Part shown: one piece after another, positions 25,060-33,105 of the stretch | Layout of the letters: each line of letters begins with the position of its first letter | Numbering within the stretch: the first letter of the stretch is position 1 | NCBI GenBank assembly: GCA_900759715.1 | Contig: CAAEXF010000054.1 | Span: 93,183 to 157,182 of the forward strand | Direction of reading: 5' to 3' | DNA length: 64,000 bases | Source of the DNA: Clostridium_AM sp900759715 | GTDB taxonomy: Bacteria; Bacillota; Clostridia; Clostridiales; Clostridiaceae | The notes under the pieces: generated by a model | The model's database searches: none | Seen by the model: only the letters and a program-made list of their open reading frames with translations | What the model was told of the DNA's origin: nothing | Translations under genes and position numbers: made by a program

Positions 25060-25190
25060 ATATGACATTAATATAATCTCTTCCTTAAGAAAACTTATTC
25101 GATATCTACGGCCACTGGGCAAGTCTGTCCGTTAAATACCATTTAGGCATTTAATCTTTACCTGAAATCAAGAATTCTGTTTATAAAAAT
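25060..25190 (+). repeat. Short structured intergenic element, copy B (partial)
   Basis: Non-coding DNA before asnB, sharing with the copy at 53021 the block ATTCGATATCTACGG (compare ATCCGATGACTATCCG) and the tail CAAGAATTCTGTTTATAAAA (compare CAAGAACTCTGTTTATAAAA). Internal pairing is weaker than in copy C (ACGG..CCGT). It may form part of the asnB leader. Confidence 0.45.
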
Positions 25191-25299
25191 TAAATTTTTC
25201 TATTAATACACTTGCAAAAGTAACATATAAATTTTTGAAGCATAAACTATAAATTATAACAAATATAGTGCACTAGAAATAAAAATTGGAGGAACGAAA

Positions 25300-27141
25300 A
25301 TGTGCGGAATTGCTGGCTGGATTAATTTTAACAGAGATATTTCCAAAGAGAAAATAATAGTTGAAAACATGACAAAAACCTTAAGCAAAAGAGGGCCAGA
25401 TGATGAAGGTTACTTTTTTTCAAGGCATGCAGATTTAGGACATAGAAGACTTGTGGTTGTAGATCCAAAAGGTGGTACTCAACCAATGATTAAAACAATT
25501 GGCGGAAACAAATACGTTATTGTATATAATGGTGAACTTTATAATACAGAAGACTTGAGAAAAATTCTCATAAGTGAAGGATATTCTTTTGAATCTTATT
25601 CTGATACTGAAGTACTTTTGGTATCTTATATTCATTGGGGATTAAATTGTGTAAAGTATATCAATGGTATATATGCCTTTGCAGTATGGAATGATTCTGA
25701 TAACAAAGTGTTTATGGCAAGAGACCCTTTAGGAGTTAAACCTCTCTTCTATACTATCAAGGGAAACTCCCTTATATTTGGCTCCGAAATCAAAACCTTG
25801 CTTGCCCATCCTTATGTTGAACCTATAGTAACTAGAGAGGGACTAACTGAAATTTTTGCTATGGGACCTGCCCGAGGCTTAGGAAGCGGAGTATTTAAAG
25901 ATATCCATGAAGTACCTCCTGCTCACTATATGATTTATGATAAAGATGGTTTAAAATTGAAAGAATACTGGAAGCTAAAATGTAAAATTCACACCGAAGA
26001 CGAAAATACTACTGCTGACCATGTAAAAAGTCTTTTAATTGATGCAGTAAAAAGACAGCTTGTTGCCGATGTTCCTGTTTGTACTTTCTTATCTGGTGGA
26101 TTAGATTCCAGTATTATTTCAGCAGTGGCAGCTTTTGAATTTAAAAAGAGAGGTCTAACTTTAGATACCTATTCTATAGATTATGAAAACAACGATGCAT
26201 TCTTTGAGTCTAATGAATTTGAACCTACCTCTGATAAAGAGTGGGCTTTAAAAATGTCAAAATATATTGGCAGCAATCACTACAATATAGTTAACAGCAG
26301 TAAGGACTTAGCTCAAGCTCTTGTAGACTCAGTAAGAGCCAGTGACTTACCAGGTATGGCTGATATAGACTCATCTCTATATCTCTTTTGTAAAGAAATA
26401 AGAAAACATGCTACTGTTGCATTATCTGGTGAGTGTGCAGATGAAATATTTGGAGGATATCCTTGGTTTAGAAGACCTGAAGATGTTTATGCAGATACAT
26501 TCCCTTGGTCCAAATCAGTAAGTGCTAGAAAACAGATTTTATCTGATCAACTTAAGTCTCTGGATTTAGAAGGTTATCTAAACGAAGAATATCAAAAATC
26601 AATTAAACAGGTTCCTCACTTAGATGGTGAGTCCAAGCTTGAGCATAGAATGAGAGAGTTATTCTATCTAAATATGAAGTGGTTTATGATTACACTATTA
26701 AATAGAAAAGATAGGATGAGCATGTCAAACAGCTTAGAAGTAAGAGTTCCTTTTGCAGATTACAGGTTAGTTGAATATGCGTTTAATATTCCTTCCGAAA
26801 TTAAGTTCTGCAATAATAGAGAAAAGGGCATACTCAGAAAAGCCTTAAGAGGAATTCTCCCTAAGGATGTTATCGATAGAAAGAAGAGCCCATACCCTAA
26901 AACTCATAATCCTGAATATACAAAGATTGTTCAGAACTGGATGACAGATATAATAAATGATAAGTCCTCTCCTATACTTGATTTGATAGACAAGGATTCA
27001 GTAAAAACTTTGATTGAGACCGGTGGTTCATCCTTTAAAGAACCTTGGTTTGGTCAGCTTATGAGGGGACCTCAGTTACTGGCTTATTTGATACAGGTTA
27101 ATACTTGGCTCAAGGAGTATAATGTTAAAATAGAATTGTAG
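25300..27141 (+). CDS. asnB: Asparagine synthase (glutamine-hydrolysing), AsnB
   Basis: 613 residues. It makes Asn from Asp, ATP and Gln. The N-terminal class-II glutaminase begins MCGIAGWI with nucleophile Cys2, and has RGPDDEGYF, VYNGELYN, DTEVLL and FAVWN. The synthetase domain has FLSGGLDSSIIS (ATP-pyrophosphatase loop), ALSGECADEIFGGYPWF and RVPFADYRLVEYAF. The start has TTGGAGG nine bases upstream. The 3' part of this gene recurs as a 422-bp tail at 34193-34614 and a 62-bp scrap at 40657-40718. It is the only complete copy. A role in cyclising a peptide (lasso cyclases share the fold) is not supported: there is no precursor or protease beside it. Confidence 0.95.
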   Translation: MCGIAGWINFNRDISKEKIIVENMTKTLSKRGPDDEGYFFSRHADLGHRRLVVVDPKGGTQPMIKTIGGNKYVIVYNGELYNTEDLRKILISEGYSFESYSDTEVLLVSYIHWGLNCVKYINGIYAFAVWNDSDNKVFMARDPLGVKPLFYTIKGNSLIFGSEIKTLLAHPYVEPIVTREGLTEIFAMGPARGLGSGVFKDIHEVPPAHYMIYDKDGLKLKEYWKLKCKIHTEDENTTADHVKSLLIDAVKRQLVADVPVCTFLSGGLDSSIISAVAAFEFKKRGLTLDTYSIDYENNDAFFESNEFEPTSDKEWALKMSKYIGSNHYNIVNSSKDLAQALVDSVRASDLPGMADIDSSLYLFCKEIRKHATVALSGECADEIFGGYPWFRRPEDVYADTFPWSKSVSARKQILSDQLKSLDLEGYLNEEYQKSIKQVPHLDGESKLEHRMRELFYLNMKWFMITLLNRKDRMSMSNSLEVRVPFADYRLVEYAFNIPSEIKFCNNREKGILRKALRGILPKDVIDRKKSPYPKTHNPEYTKIVQNWMTDIINDKSSPILDLIDKDSVKTLIETGGSSFKEPWFGQLMRGPQLLAYLIQVNTWLKEYNVKIEL

Positions 27142-27735
27142 TAAAGTAGTTTGAAGGAAAACTTTGTTTTTCTTCAGATTGTTCAAAAGGGGGTGTTTCA
27201 AAACTAAGTAATTAGTTGAGAATCACCTCTCTTTCTATTCGTTATTTATTTATAACGAATTAAAAATTTTCTTGATTTTAAAATTGTCTTGAGCCATAGC
27301 TTAATACTGGTGGTATTCCTACATCTTTCTTCCTCCTCATAATGTGTATTCTTTACATAGTTTTTTCAATGCTAAGGAATTATATTGAAGTATTAACAAA
27401 AATTAGGCTATGCTGAATGTAGGTTGATTGCAAAACTGGCAATTATACAAACTGCTTTTAAGGTTATCTAACAAACCAAGTTTAAAACCGTAACTAATGT
27501 TACAGCTATTTTTATATAATCTGGTACTATATATAGTGAATATACTAAGTCGATTATATTTGTTAAGACAAAACACGCTTGTTGTACTCCTCTGTGATTT
27601 ATTATTTTATTTAGCTACATTTACTGTCTCACAGTGGAGGAAAATATAAAAACCTAATGATTAAAAAACTAGGTAAATCAGAACTTGTGTAATTTGGCAT
27701 GTAACTAATAAAACTATATTAAAGGGGGTAAAAAC
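27142..27735. other. 594-bp intergenic region, probably decayed sequence
   Basis: No gene of useful length. It starts with GGGGGTGTTTCAAAACTAAG, which looks like the terminal sequence of some insertion sequences, but no transposase is readable. A short inverted repeat TTCGTTAT..ATAACGAA (27239-27260) and a wider one ACTCCTCTGTGA..TCACAGTGGAGG (27586-27640) are present. The 3' end holds the hemerythrin RBS AAAGGGGG. Confidence 0.5.
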
Positions 27736-28290
27736 ATGGACGCTATAGAATTGATGAAAGAAGAACATAAAAATATAAAAAGAGGATTAGTTGTTATAAG
27801 AAAAATGTGCATATCTATATTAGAAACAGGTTATGCTGATTATTATGATTTTAGTAAAATAATTGATTTTATCAAAAATTATGCTGATAAGCATCATCAT
27901 GGTAAGGAAGAAGCTATTTTATTTAAAAAAATGGAAGAGCATATTGGAGAAAGTGTAAAAGCTCCTCTTTCAGGTATGCTTATAGAACATGACCTAGGAC
28001 GGCTTTACATAAACAACTTGGAAACCTCTATACAAAAGGCAAAAGAAGGCTATCAGGATGCTAGAGTAGATGTTATAGCCAATGCTATAGGATATGCGGA
28101 TTTACTTACTAGGCATATAGATAAAGAAGATAATGCAATATATAATTTTGCAAAACGCCGTCTTAACGAGACAGCATTACTGGAAATACAGAACAAGTGT
28201 ATAGAAGTAGAACAGAAGGCAAGTAAAAATCAAACACAAAGTAATTATATGAAAATATTAGAAGAATTAGAGTCTAAGTGGGTTAAATAG
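27736..28290 (+). CDS. Hemerythrin HHE-domain protein
   Basis: A 184-residue four-helix protein with the hemerythrin pattern of metal ligands: MKEEHKNIKRG, ADKHHHGKEEAILF, LIEHDLGRLYI and LTRHIDKEDNAIYNFA (His-x3-Glu-type pairs in each helix). It should bind a di-iron centre and sense or scavenge O2 or NO in the cytosol. RBS AAAGGGGG. It starts a run with the nitroreductase 17 bases downstream. With DUF2249, Hcp and a flavin reductase nearby, a nitrosative/oxidative stress role is likely but inferred. Confidence 0.9.
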   Translation: MDAIELMKEEHKNIKRGLVVIRKMCISILETGYADYYDFSKIIDFIKNYADKHHHGKEEAILFKKMEEHIGESVKAPLSGMLIEHDLGRLYINNLETSIQKAKEGYQDARVDVIANAIGYADLLTRHIDKEDNAIYNFAKRRLNETALLEIQNKCIEVEQKASKNQTQSNYMKILEELESKWVK

Positions 28291-28307
28291 ACTAAGGAGA
28301 AAACGTT

Positions 28308-29072
28308 ATGGAAAGATATAAACAGCAGAGAAATTTTTTAAAGTCCAACTTTTATGAGTTTAAAAAGATAAAAACTGATAAGATGAAGGGTATACCGCAG
28401 CCACCTATTGTAAAACCCTATACCCCATTTTCTGAAATTATTGATCTTCCAGAGGTAAGCAGTGACGTTGTGAAAAAACAAAATATCTTTGAGTGTATAA
28501 AAGACAGAAGGAGCATAAGACTTTATACTGATGAGGCAATGAGCCTTGAAGAGTTATCCTATCTATTATGGGCTACACAGGGTATTACTGGCACCAATAA
28601 TCCTGGACTTACCTTGAGAACAGTTCCATGTAGTGGTGCAACCCATTCTTTTGAAACGTATTTATTTATTATGCACGTAGAAGGATTAAAAAATGGAGTG
28701 TACAGATACTACCCGCTGGAGCATAAACTCTTATTTATGTTTGAATTAAATGAAATAGACAAAAAAATAGATGAAATTACTCTTGAACAGCCTTTTGTAC
28801 CTAATTTCACAAAAAAAGCTGCAGTTCTATTTGCATGGAGTACTATTCCATATCGCTCTGAGTGGAAGTTTGATATTACAGCTCATAAAAAAATTCTAAT
28901 CGATATTGGACACGTATGCCAAAACCTTTACTTAGCTGGCGAATCTCTCGATTTAGGAACCTGTGCAATAGGTATATATGACCAAAAAATGATAGATAAC
29001 CTTTTGGAATTAGATGGTGATGAAGAATTTGTAGTATACCTTGCGGCTATTGGAAAGAAAAGAGAAAAATAA
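28308..29072 (+). CDS. SagB-type nitroreductase-family protein
   Basis: A 254-residue FMN-dependent oxidoreductase of the nitroreductase fold, SagB/ThcOx subfamily: CIKDRRSIRLYTDEAMSLEELSYLLWATQGIT (FMN phosphate-binding Arg residues), VPCSGATHSFETYLFI, YRYYPLEHKLL, DIGHVCQNLYLAGESLDLGTCAIGIYDQ and VYLAAIGKK. This subfamily is also used in azoline oxidation of peptides, but no precursor, cyclodehydratase or transporter is adjacent, so a general redox role is more likely. RBS AAGGAG. It is co-directional with the hemerythrin gene and probably co-transcribed. Confidence 0.88.
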   Translation: MERYKQQRNFLKSNFYEFKKIKTDKMKGIPQPPIVKPYTPFSEIIDLPEVSSDVVKKQNIFECIKDRRSIRLYTDEAMSLEELSYLLWATQGITGTNNPGLTLRTVPCSGATHSFETYLFIMHVEGLKNGVYRYYPLEHKLLFMFELNEIDKKIDEITLEQPFVPNFTKKAAVLFAWSTIPYRSEWKFDITAHKKILIDIGHVCQNLYLAGESLDLGTCAIGIYDQKMIDNLLELDGDEEFVVYLAAIGKKREK

Positions 29073-29249
29073 AAGTAAGAGAAGTTTTTATCATAAATGA
29101 ATCAAAAATAGTAAAAAGTATTTTAAAAAGTTTGCTATAAGTAACTATACAAAACAATTCAACTGTGAGTACCATCACAGTAGGCTAGATGTATAAAAGC
29201 TATAATATTAAATATACCAAAGTTTTAAACTGTTTACGGAGGATTTATT

Positions 29250-29822
29250 ATGGAGAAAATAAGAGTTAACTTCAAAAAAATGTATTATGGGTTTCCTGTT
29301 ATATTAATAAGTTACTTTGATGAAAATGGAGTTCCAAATGTAACTACTCTTTCATCATCCTATACATTAGGCAACATGGTCTTGTTAGGATTTGGAAGTA
29401 AAAGCTATACAGTAAATAATATAAAAAAGGTTAAGGATTTTGTCATAAACATACCTGATAGAAGCCTAATGAAAGAAATAGATTTTTGCGGATATTCCAC
29501 AGGCAGAAACTGCAAAAAGTTTGATTTTACAAATCTAACGCCAGTGAAATCTGACAAAATAAATGCTCCTACAATTGCAGAATGTCCAATATCTATCGAA
29601 TGTACTTTAACTGATATTGTAGAGAATGAGAACTTCCCTAATATAACAAATGTTTTAGCAGAAATTAAAGGCAGAATCATTTCTGAAAATCTGCTAAGCC
29701 ATTATCAACAGCTAGATTATGCTTCGGTGGATACTGTTTTATACGTAGGTGACGATAAAAACAAAATGTATAGATATACTGATAAACTTAAAGCTGATTT
29801 TTCTAAATCATTTATTGAATAG
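29250..29822 (+). CDS. Flavin reductase-like (FMN-binding split barrel) protein
   Basis: A 190-residue protein of the flavin reductase-like family: KKMYYGFPVILISYFDENGVPNVTTLSSSYTLGNMVLLGFGSKSYTVNNIKKVKDFVINIPD, then FCGYSTGRNCKKFDF and AECPISIECTLTDIVE, the standard FMN-binding split-barrel order. It reduces or binds flavin for a partner oxidoreductase; the partner is unknown. RBS CGGAGG before the ATG. It is separated from the nitroreductase by 177 bases with a small CTGTGA/TCACAG hairpin, so it may have its own promoter. Followed by a strong terminator. Confidence 0.85.
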   Translation: MEKIRVNFKKMYYGFPVILISYFDENGVPNVTTLSSSYTLGNMVLLGFGSKSYTVNNIKKVKDFVINIPDRSLMKEIDFCGYSTGRNCKKFDFTNLTPVKSDKINAPTIAECPISIECTLTDIVENENFPNITNVLAEIKGRIISENLLSHYQQLDYASVDTVLYVGDDKNKMYRYTDKLKADFSKSFIE

Positions 29823-29860
29823 TAAAATACTACATAAACCTTTACCATACTAACCCATTA

Positions 29861-29912
29861 AGCCTTTCATTCTCCACCTCAATAAGTAAGACGGAGGTTG
29901 GAAGGCTATTTT
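29861..29912 (+). terminator. Rho-independent terminator
   Basis: Imperfect stem AGCCTTTCATTCTCCACCTC pairing with GGAGGTTGGAAGGCT, followed by ATTTTTT. Confidence 0.85.
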
Positions 29913-29994
29913 TTAAATGTTATACATAAGTACAGTAGTATTAGAAATATTATTAATACGATAGTCTTAATAGTAGACATGGCATGAGTAAACT

Positions 29995-30031
29995 AAAAAA
30001 CGCCGAGAGCATTTAGCTCACCTCAGCGTCT
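29995..30031 (-). terminator. Terminator of the DUF2249 gene
   Basis: Minus strand: GACGCTGAGG, loop, then TCTCGGCGTTTTTTT, a G+C-rich stem and clear T-run. Confidence 0.9.
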
Positions 30032-30051
30032 TCAAATTTAATTTATAATCT

Positions 30052-30285
30052 TTACTTTTTGCCAATTGATACTCGCCAGATCTCTGGTCCCTCCTCGAGA
30101 TACGTCCATTCAAACTTGCCTTCATACTCTGCTAAAAGTTGATAGTGCAGTGGTCTAGGATCATGGTCATTGGTAAGTTCCATAACCTCCCCTGGATTAA
30201 GTTTATTAAATGTATCGAATATAACTGTATGCTTATCCCTAGGTTCATATTTTCTTGCATCTACCTTTGCCGCAAATTGTGTCAT
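30052..30285 (-). CDS. DUF2249-domain protein
   Basis: A 77-residue protein with the DUF2249 pattern: DARKYEPRDKHTVIFDTFNKLNPGEVMELTNDHDPRPLHYQLLAEY, then FEWTYLEEGPEIWRVSIGK. The NDHDPRPL motif, with a conserved His, is the family signature. Members are found beside hemerythrin, Hcp and NO-related genes and are thought to act in metal or NO metabolism; the biochemical role is not known. RBS AGGAAGG. Single gene ending at its own terminator. Confidence 0.88.
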   Translation of the reverse strand: MTQFAAKVDARKYEPRDKHTVIFDTFNKLNPGEVMELTNDHDPRPLHYQLLAEYEGKFEWTYLEEGPEIWRVSIGKK

Positions 30286-30583
30286 TTAAAATCCTTCCTT
30301 TCGTAATATACTTATTTTTTTCAATATCTTTTCTAGTTTTATGAATAGATTTGTATTCGGATTTTGAGCTTATAAAAACTAGCATCATAAGATCTATACT
30401 CAAATGATGCTAGCTACTGAAGTTGCTCAATCTCCGAAACAAATTATAGAACGAATCCGCGTAGCCACTTACTATGGAATTTCAATAACACTCACTTTTC
30501 TTAAAATTTAGCATTTTATCTTATATTTTACCAAAATGAGTCCAATAATGAAATTATTTACATATAACATGATATATCTCTTA
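30286..30583. other. Intergenic region between DUF2249 and the AsrA-like relic
   Basis: Contains the DUF2249 promoter area and, at 30374-30413, a minus-strand hairpin CTAGCATCA/TGATGCTAG followed by TTTTTATAAG, which looks like the terminator of the decayed gene to its right. No gene seen in the rest. Confidence 0.6.
30374..30413 (-). terminator. Terminator downstream of the AsrA-like relic
   Basis: Minus strand stem CTAGCATCA..TGATGCTAG with a 17-base loop, then TTTTTATAAG. Confidence 0.8.
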
Positions 30584-30901
30584 TTATATCATTGCATCAC
30601 CTAGATGATTTACACAGTTTGAAAAGGATATATATTCAGGGCAAACATCATCACAACGTCCACACCCTACACACATATGATGGCCAAAACGTTTTTTAAA
30701 ATCATATACCTTATGCATCATTTTAAATCTCATTCTATCTCCCTTATCTTCCCTAAATCGATGTCCTCCTGCCATATCCGTGTAACCATCTACATGACAT
30801 GCAGCCCAAACCCTTCTTCTTTCTCTGGATTTAGTATTATCCTTATAGAATATATCTTGGGTAGTGAAACAAGTACAAGTTACACATACAAAAATACATC
30901 T
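30584..30901 (-). pseudogene. 5'-truncated iron-sulfur protein relic (AsrA-like C-terminus)
   Basis: The readable minus-strand frame runs from a TGA at 30902-30904 to the stop at 30584. Only the last 63 residues follow an ATG (30775). The remains read CVTCTCFTTQDI, RRVWAACHVDGYTDMAGGHRFRED, then a complete 4Fe-4S motif CVGCGRCDDVCPEYISF. This order (Cys-rich block, MAGGH, late CxxCxxC) matches the C-terminal part of anaerobic sulfite reductase subunit A and related electron-transfer proteins, normally about 330-350 residues. The N-terminal two thirds and one ligand set are missing. No sulfite reductase B or C genes are adjacent. I read it as a decayed gene. Confidence 0.72.
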
Positions 30902-31062
30902 TCAACAGTCATAGAAAAATCCATAAATATCTCTCTTCTAATTTTAACTAAGCTATATATGTTCTTTTTTGCACTGCATTATAATAATTCATCCATGGAG
31001 TTATTTTTTCCGACTTTTCACATCATATACTCTAATAAAAACCATATATGAAATAGTTAAAA

Positions 31063-31092
31063 AACCGTATTAGATTTTTCTCCAATACGGTT
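31063..31092 (-). terminator. Terminator of hcp
   Basis: Stem AACCGTATT pairing with AATACGGTT; on the minus strand TTTTTT follows. Confidence 0.88.
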
Positions 31093-31114
31093 ATATTTTT
31101 ACATAATCAACATT

Positions 31115-32767
31115 TTATTTTGCTTGCTTTAGTGCAGTCCTTAAATCATCTTCTGGTGTGCTTATTGGTGTTATATTAAAGGTATCCACAAGATATTGTA
31201 ATACATTAGGTGATATGAATGCTGGTAAAGTTGGTCCTAAGTACATTCCTTTTATTCCAAGTGATAATAATGCTAATAAATCAGCAACAGCTTTTTGCTC
31301 ATACCAAGAAAGTACAATTGTAAGTGGTAGACAATTAACATCTGTTGTAAATGCATCAGCAAGACCTGTTGCTATTCTAACTGCTGAATATGCATCATTA
31401 CACTGTCCTACATCTAATAGTCTTGGTAATCCAGCTACTGTTCCAAAGTCTAATTTATTAAATCTGTACTTACCACAAGCTAAAGTAAGAATTACGCAAT
31501 CTTCAGGAACCATTTTAGCAAAATCTGTATAATAACTTCTTCCTGGTCTTGCCCCATCACAACCACCTATTAAGAAGAAATGTCTTATCTTCCCTTCCTT
31601 AACTGCATTAACTATAGCTTCTCCATGTGATAATGTCTCATGATGTCCAAAGCCTACTAGTATTTCCTTTGGTTCCTCATCTTCTTTAAATCCGTCTAAT
31701 TCTAATGCTTTATTAATTATTTCACTAAAATCCTTAGTTCCATCTTCAGAAACGTCAATATGCTTTACTCCATCCCAACCTACAACACTTGTGGAAAATA
31801 TCCTATCCTTATATGTTTCTCTTGGTCTCATTAAACAGTTAGTAGTCATTAAAATACATCCTGGTATATCATCGAATTCACTTTGTTGATTTTGCCAAGC
31901 GGAGCCATAGTTACCTACTAAATGTTCATATTTCTTTAGCTCCGGATATCCATGTGATGGTAGCATTTCTCCATGGGTATAAATATTAATTCCTTTACCT
32001 TCTGTTTGCTCAAGGAGCATTTCTAAATCCCTCAAATCATGGCCAGATACTATAATAAATGGACCTTTTTTAACATTAACATTTACCTTATGAGGTGAAG
32101 GATTTTTGTACGTAGTAGTATTAGCTTCATCTAGGGTTTGCATTACCTGTACAGCCATATCCCCAACTCTCATAGTCATACGTATCATATCTTCAAGGGT
32201 TAAGTTGTCATTTGTGGTAGACTCAAGTCCTAAGAAATAAATATTATCTACTTGTTCATTATTATATCCAAGAAACCTTGCCTGATGTCCATAAGCACTT
32301 ATACCTTTTAATCCATACAATATAGTTGACCTTAAGGAACGAATATCAGCGTCAAGACTCTGATCATACATAATACCTGCTTTTATTGAATCCTTTAACA
32401 TTTCTTCTTTTGTATCACTCAAATTATATGTAGCTGCATCTGGATATTTTCCTTCCGGTGCTTGGTCTCTTAAAGATTCTTTTATCTTTTGTGATTCCTT
32501 TAATAATCTTACATGAACCTCAGCATCAAAGTTCACATTTGTTAATGTTGTAAATAGACCATTCTCTATTAATTTTACTATCTCTTTATCAATAACTTTT
32601 CCTTTTTCTATAAGTGGCTTTGCATAGCAAGAGATTCCTTTTAGCTGATATATTAGTAAATCTTGCAAATTTGCAATTTCGGGTGTCTTTCCACAAACTC
32701 CACTTTTTGTACAGCCTTTTCCTCCAGCTGTTTGTTCACACTGATAACAAAACATTGAATTTTCCAT
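31115..32767 (-). CDS. hcp: Hydroxylamine reductase / hybrid-cluster protein
   Basis: 550 residues, full length. A cytosolic enzyme with a [4Fe-4S] cluster and a hybrid [4Fe-2S-2O] cluster, linked to NO and hydroxylamine detoxification. N-terminal cluster Cys residues lie in FCYQCEQTAGGKGCTKSGVCGK. Hybrid-cluster ligands are visible in SGHDLRDLE, THGEMLPSHGYP, ILMTTNCLMRP, GGCDGARPGRSYY, LACGKYRFN and DVGQCNDAYSA. RBS AGGAGAG. Upstream in the same direction lie a DUF1450 gene and a broken NADH-reductase gene that may once have been its electron donor. Confidence 0.95.
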   Translation of the reverse strand: MENSMFCYQCEQTAGGKGCTKSGVCGKTPEIANLQDLLIYQLKGISCYAKPLIEKGKVIDKEIVKLIENGLFTTLTNVNFDAEVHVRLLKESQKIKESLRDQAPEGKYPDAATYNLSDTKEEMLKDSIKAGIMYDQSLDADIRSLRSTILYGLKGISAYGHQARFLGYNNEQVDNIYFLGLESTTNDNLTLEDMIRMTMRVGDMAVQVMQTLDEANTTTYKNPSPHKVNVNVKKGPFIIVSGHDLRDLEMLLEQTEGKGINIYTHGEMLPSHGYPELKKYEHLVGNYGSAWQNQQSEFDDIPGCILMTTNCLMRPRETYKDRIFSTSVVGWDGVKHIDVSEDGTKDFSEIINKALELDGFKEDEEPKEILVGFGHHETLSHGEAIVNAVKEGKIRHFFLIGGCDGARPGRSYYTDFAKMVPEDCVILTLACGKYRFNKLDFGTVAGLPRLLDVGQCNDAYSAVRIATGLADAFTTDVNCLPLTIVLSWYEQKAVADLLALLSLGIKGMYLGPTLPAFISPNVLQYLVDTFNITPISTPEDDLRTALKQAK

Positions 32768-32871
32768 TTGAATCTCTCCTCATAATATATTTTAAATTTA
32801 ATTTATAAATATTTTAGCTTTACTATATTACAGATGATATTTATACTAAAATTCACTTTTTCAGCATAGTT

Positions 32872-33090
32872 TTATATCATATTTTCTATTTTTTCAAACA
32901 ATTCATCCGCTGTATCAGCCTGAATCATTTCATCATTTACTAAAGCATATGGTCCTACTGCACAATCACCACAGTATCCTAAACAAGGCTCTACCGATAC
33001 ATCAGCATTACTATGATTTTCTTTTAGTTTTTTCATAGTTTCCTCTGTTCCAAAGGTAAAGTTATTTTCACAAAATTTTATTTCAGTCAT
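32872..33090 (-). CDS. DUF1450 (YuzB-like) small Cys-rich protein
   Basis: A 72-residue protein: MTEIKFCENNFTFGTEE..VSVEPCLGYCGDCAVGPYALVNDEMIQADTADELFEKIE. The CxxxCxxC arrangement could hold a metal or an iron-sulfur cluster, as in DUF1450 / thioredoxin-like ferredoxins. The ATG at 33090 has GGGAGG seven bases upstream and is preferred over a start five codons earlier. It follows the stop of the broken reductase by 15 bases and precedes hcp by about 100 bases. Function not established. Confidence 0.82.
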   Translation of the reverse strand: MTEIKFCENNFTFGTEETMKKLKENHSNADVSVEPCLGYCGDCAVGPYALVNDEMIQADTADELFEKIENMI

Positions 33091-33105
33091 TTTTATACCT
33101 CCCAA

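Larger units (their letters stand above)
24914..25299. other. Divergent intergenic region tupA / asnB
   Basis: It contains the 5' side of tupA (RBS AAGGGGGA; TATTATAAT near 24957-24965 on the minus strand is a possible -10), the direct repeats at 24997-25053, the structured element at 25060-25190, and the asnB leader with RBS TTGGAGG. No gene seen. Confidence 0.6.

Noticed and set aside
24914..25060. Second -24/-12 promoter in front of tupA
   Set aside because: No TGGCA..TTGC pair with correct spacing on the minus strand; only a TATAAT-like box is seen.
25110..25140. GGCCACTGGGC in the asnB leader as part of a ZTP or cobalamin riboswitch
   Set aside because: Only this short string matches; the other conserved blocks and pairing of those riboswitches are absent.
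27142..27300. An insertion sequence beginning at GGGGGTGTTTCAAAAC
   Set aside because: Looks like a possible terminal sequence, but no transposase remnant, matching inverted end or target duplication could be read.
25300..29072. AsnB plus SagB-type nitroreductase as a modified-peptide (RiPP) biosynthesis cluster
   Set aside because: No precursor peptide, cyclodehydratase, leader peptidase or dedicated transporter nearby; AsnB has an intact glutaminase domain and standard length.
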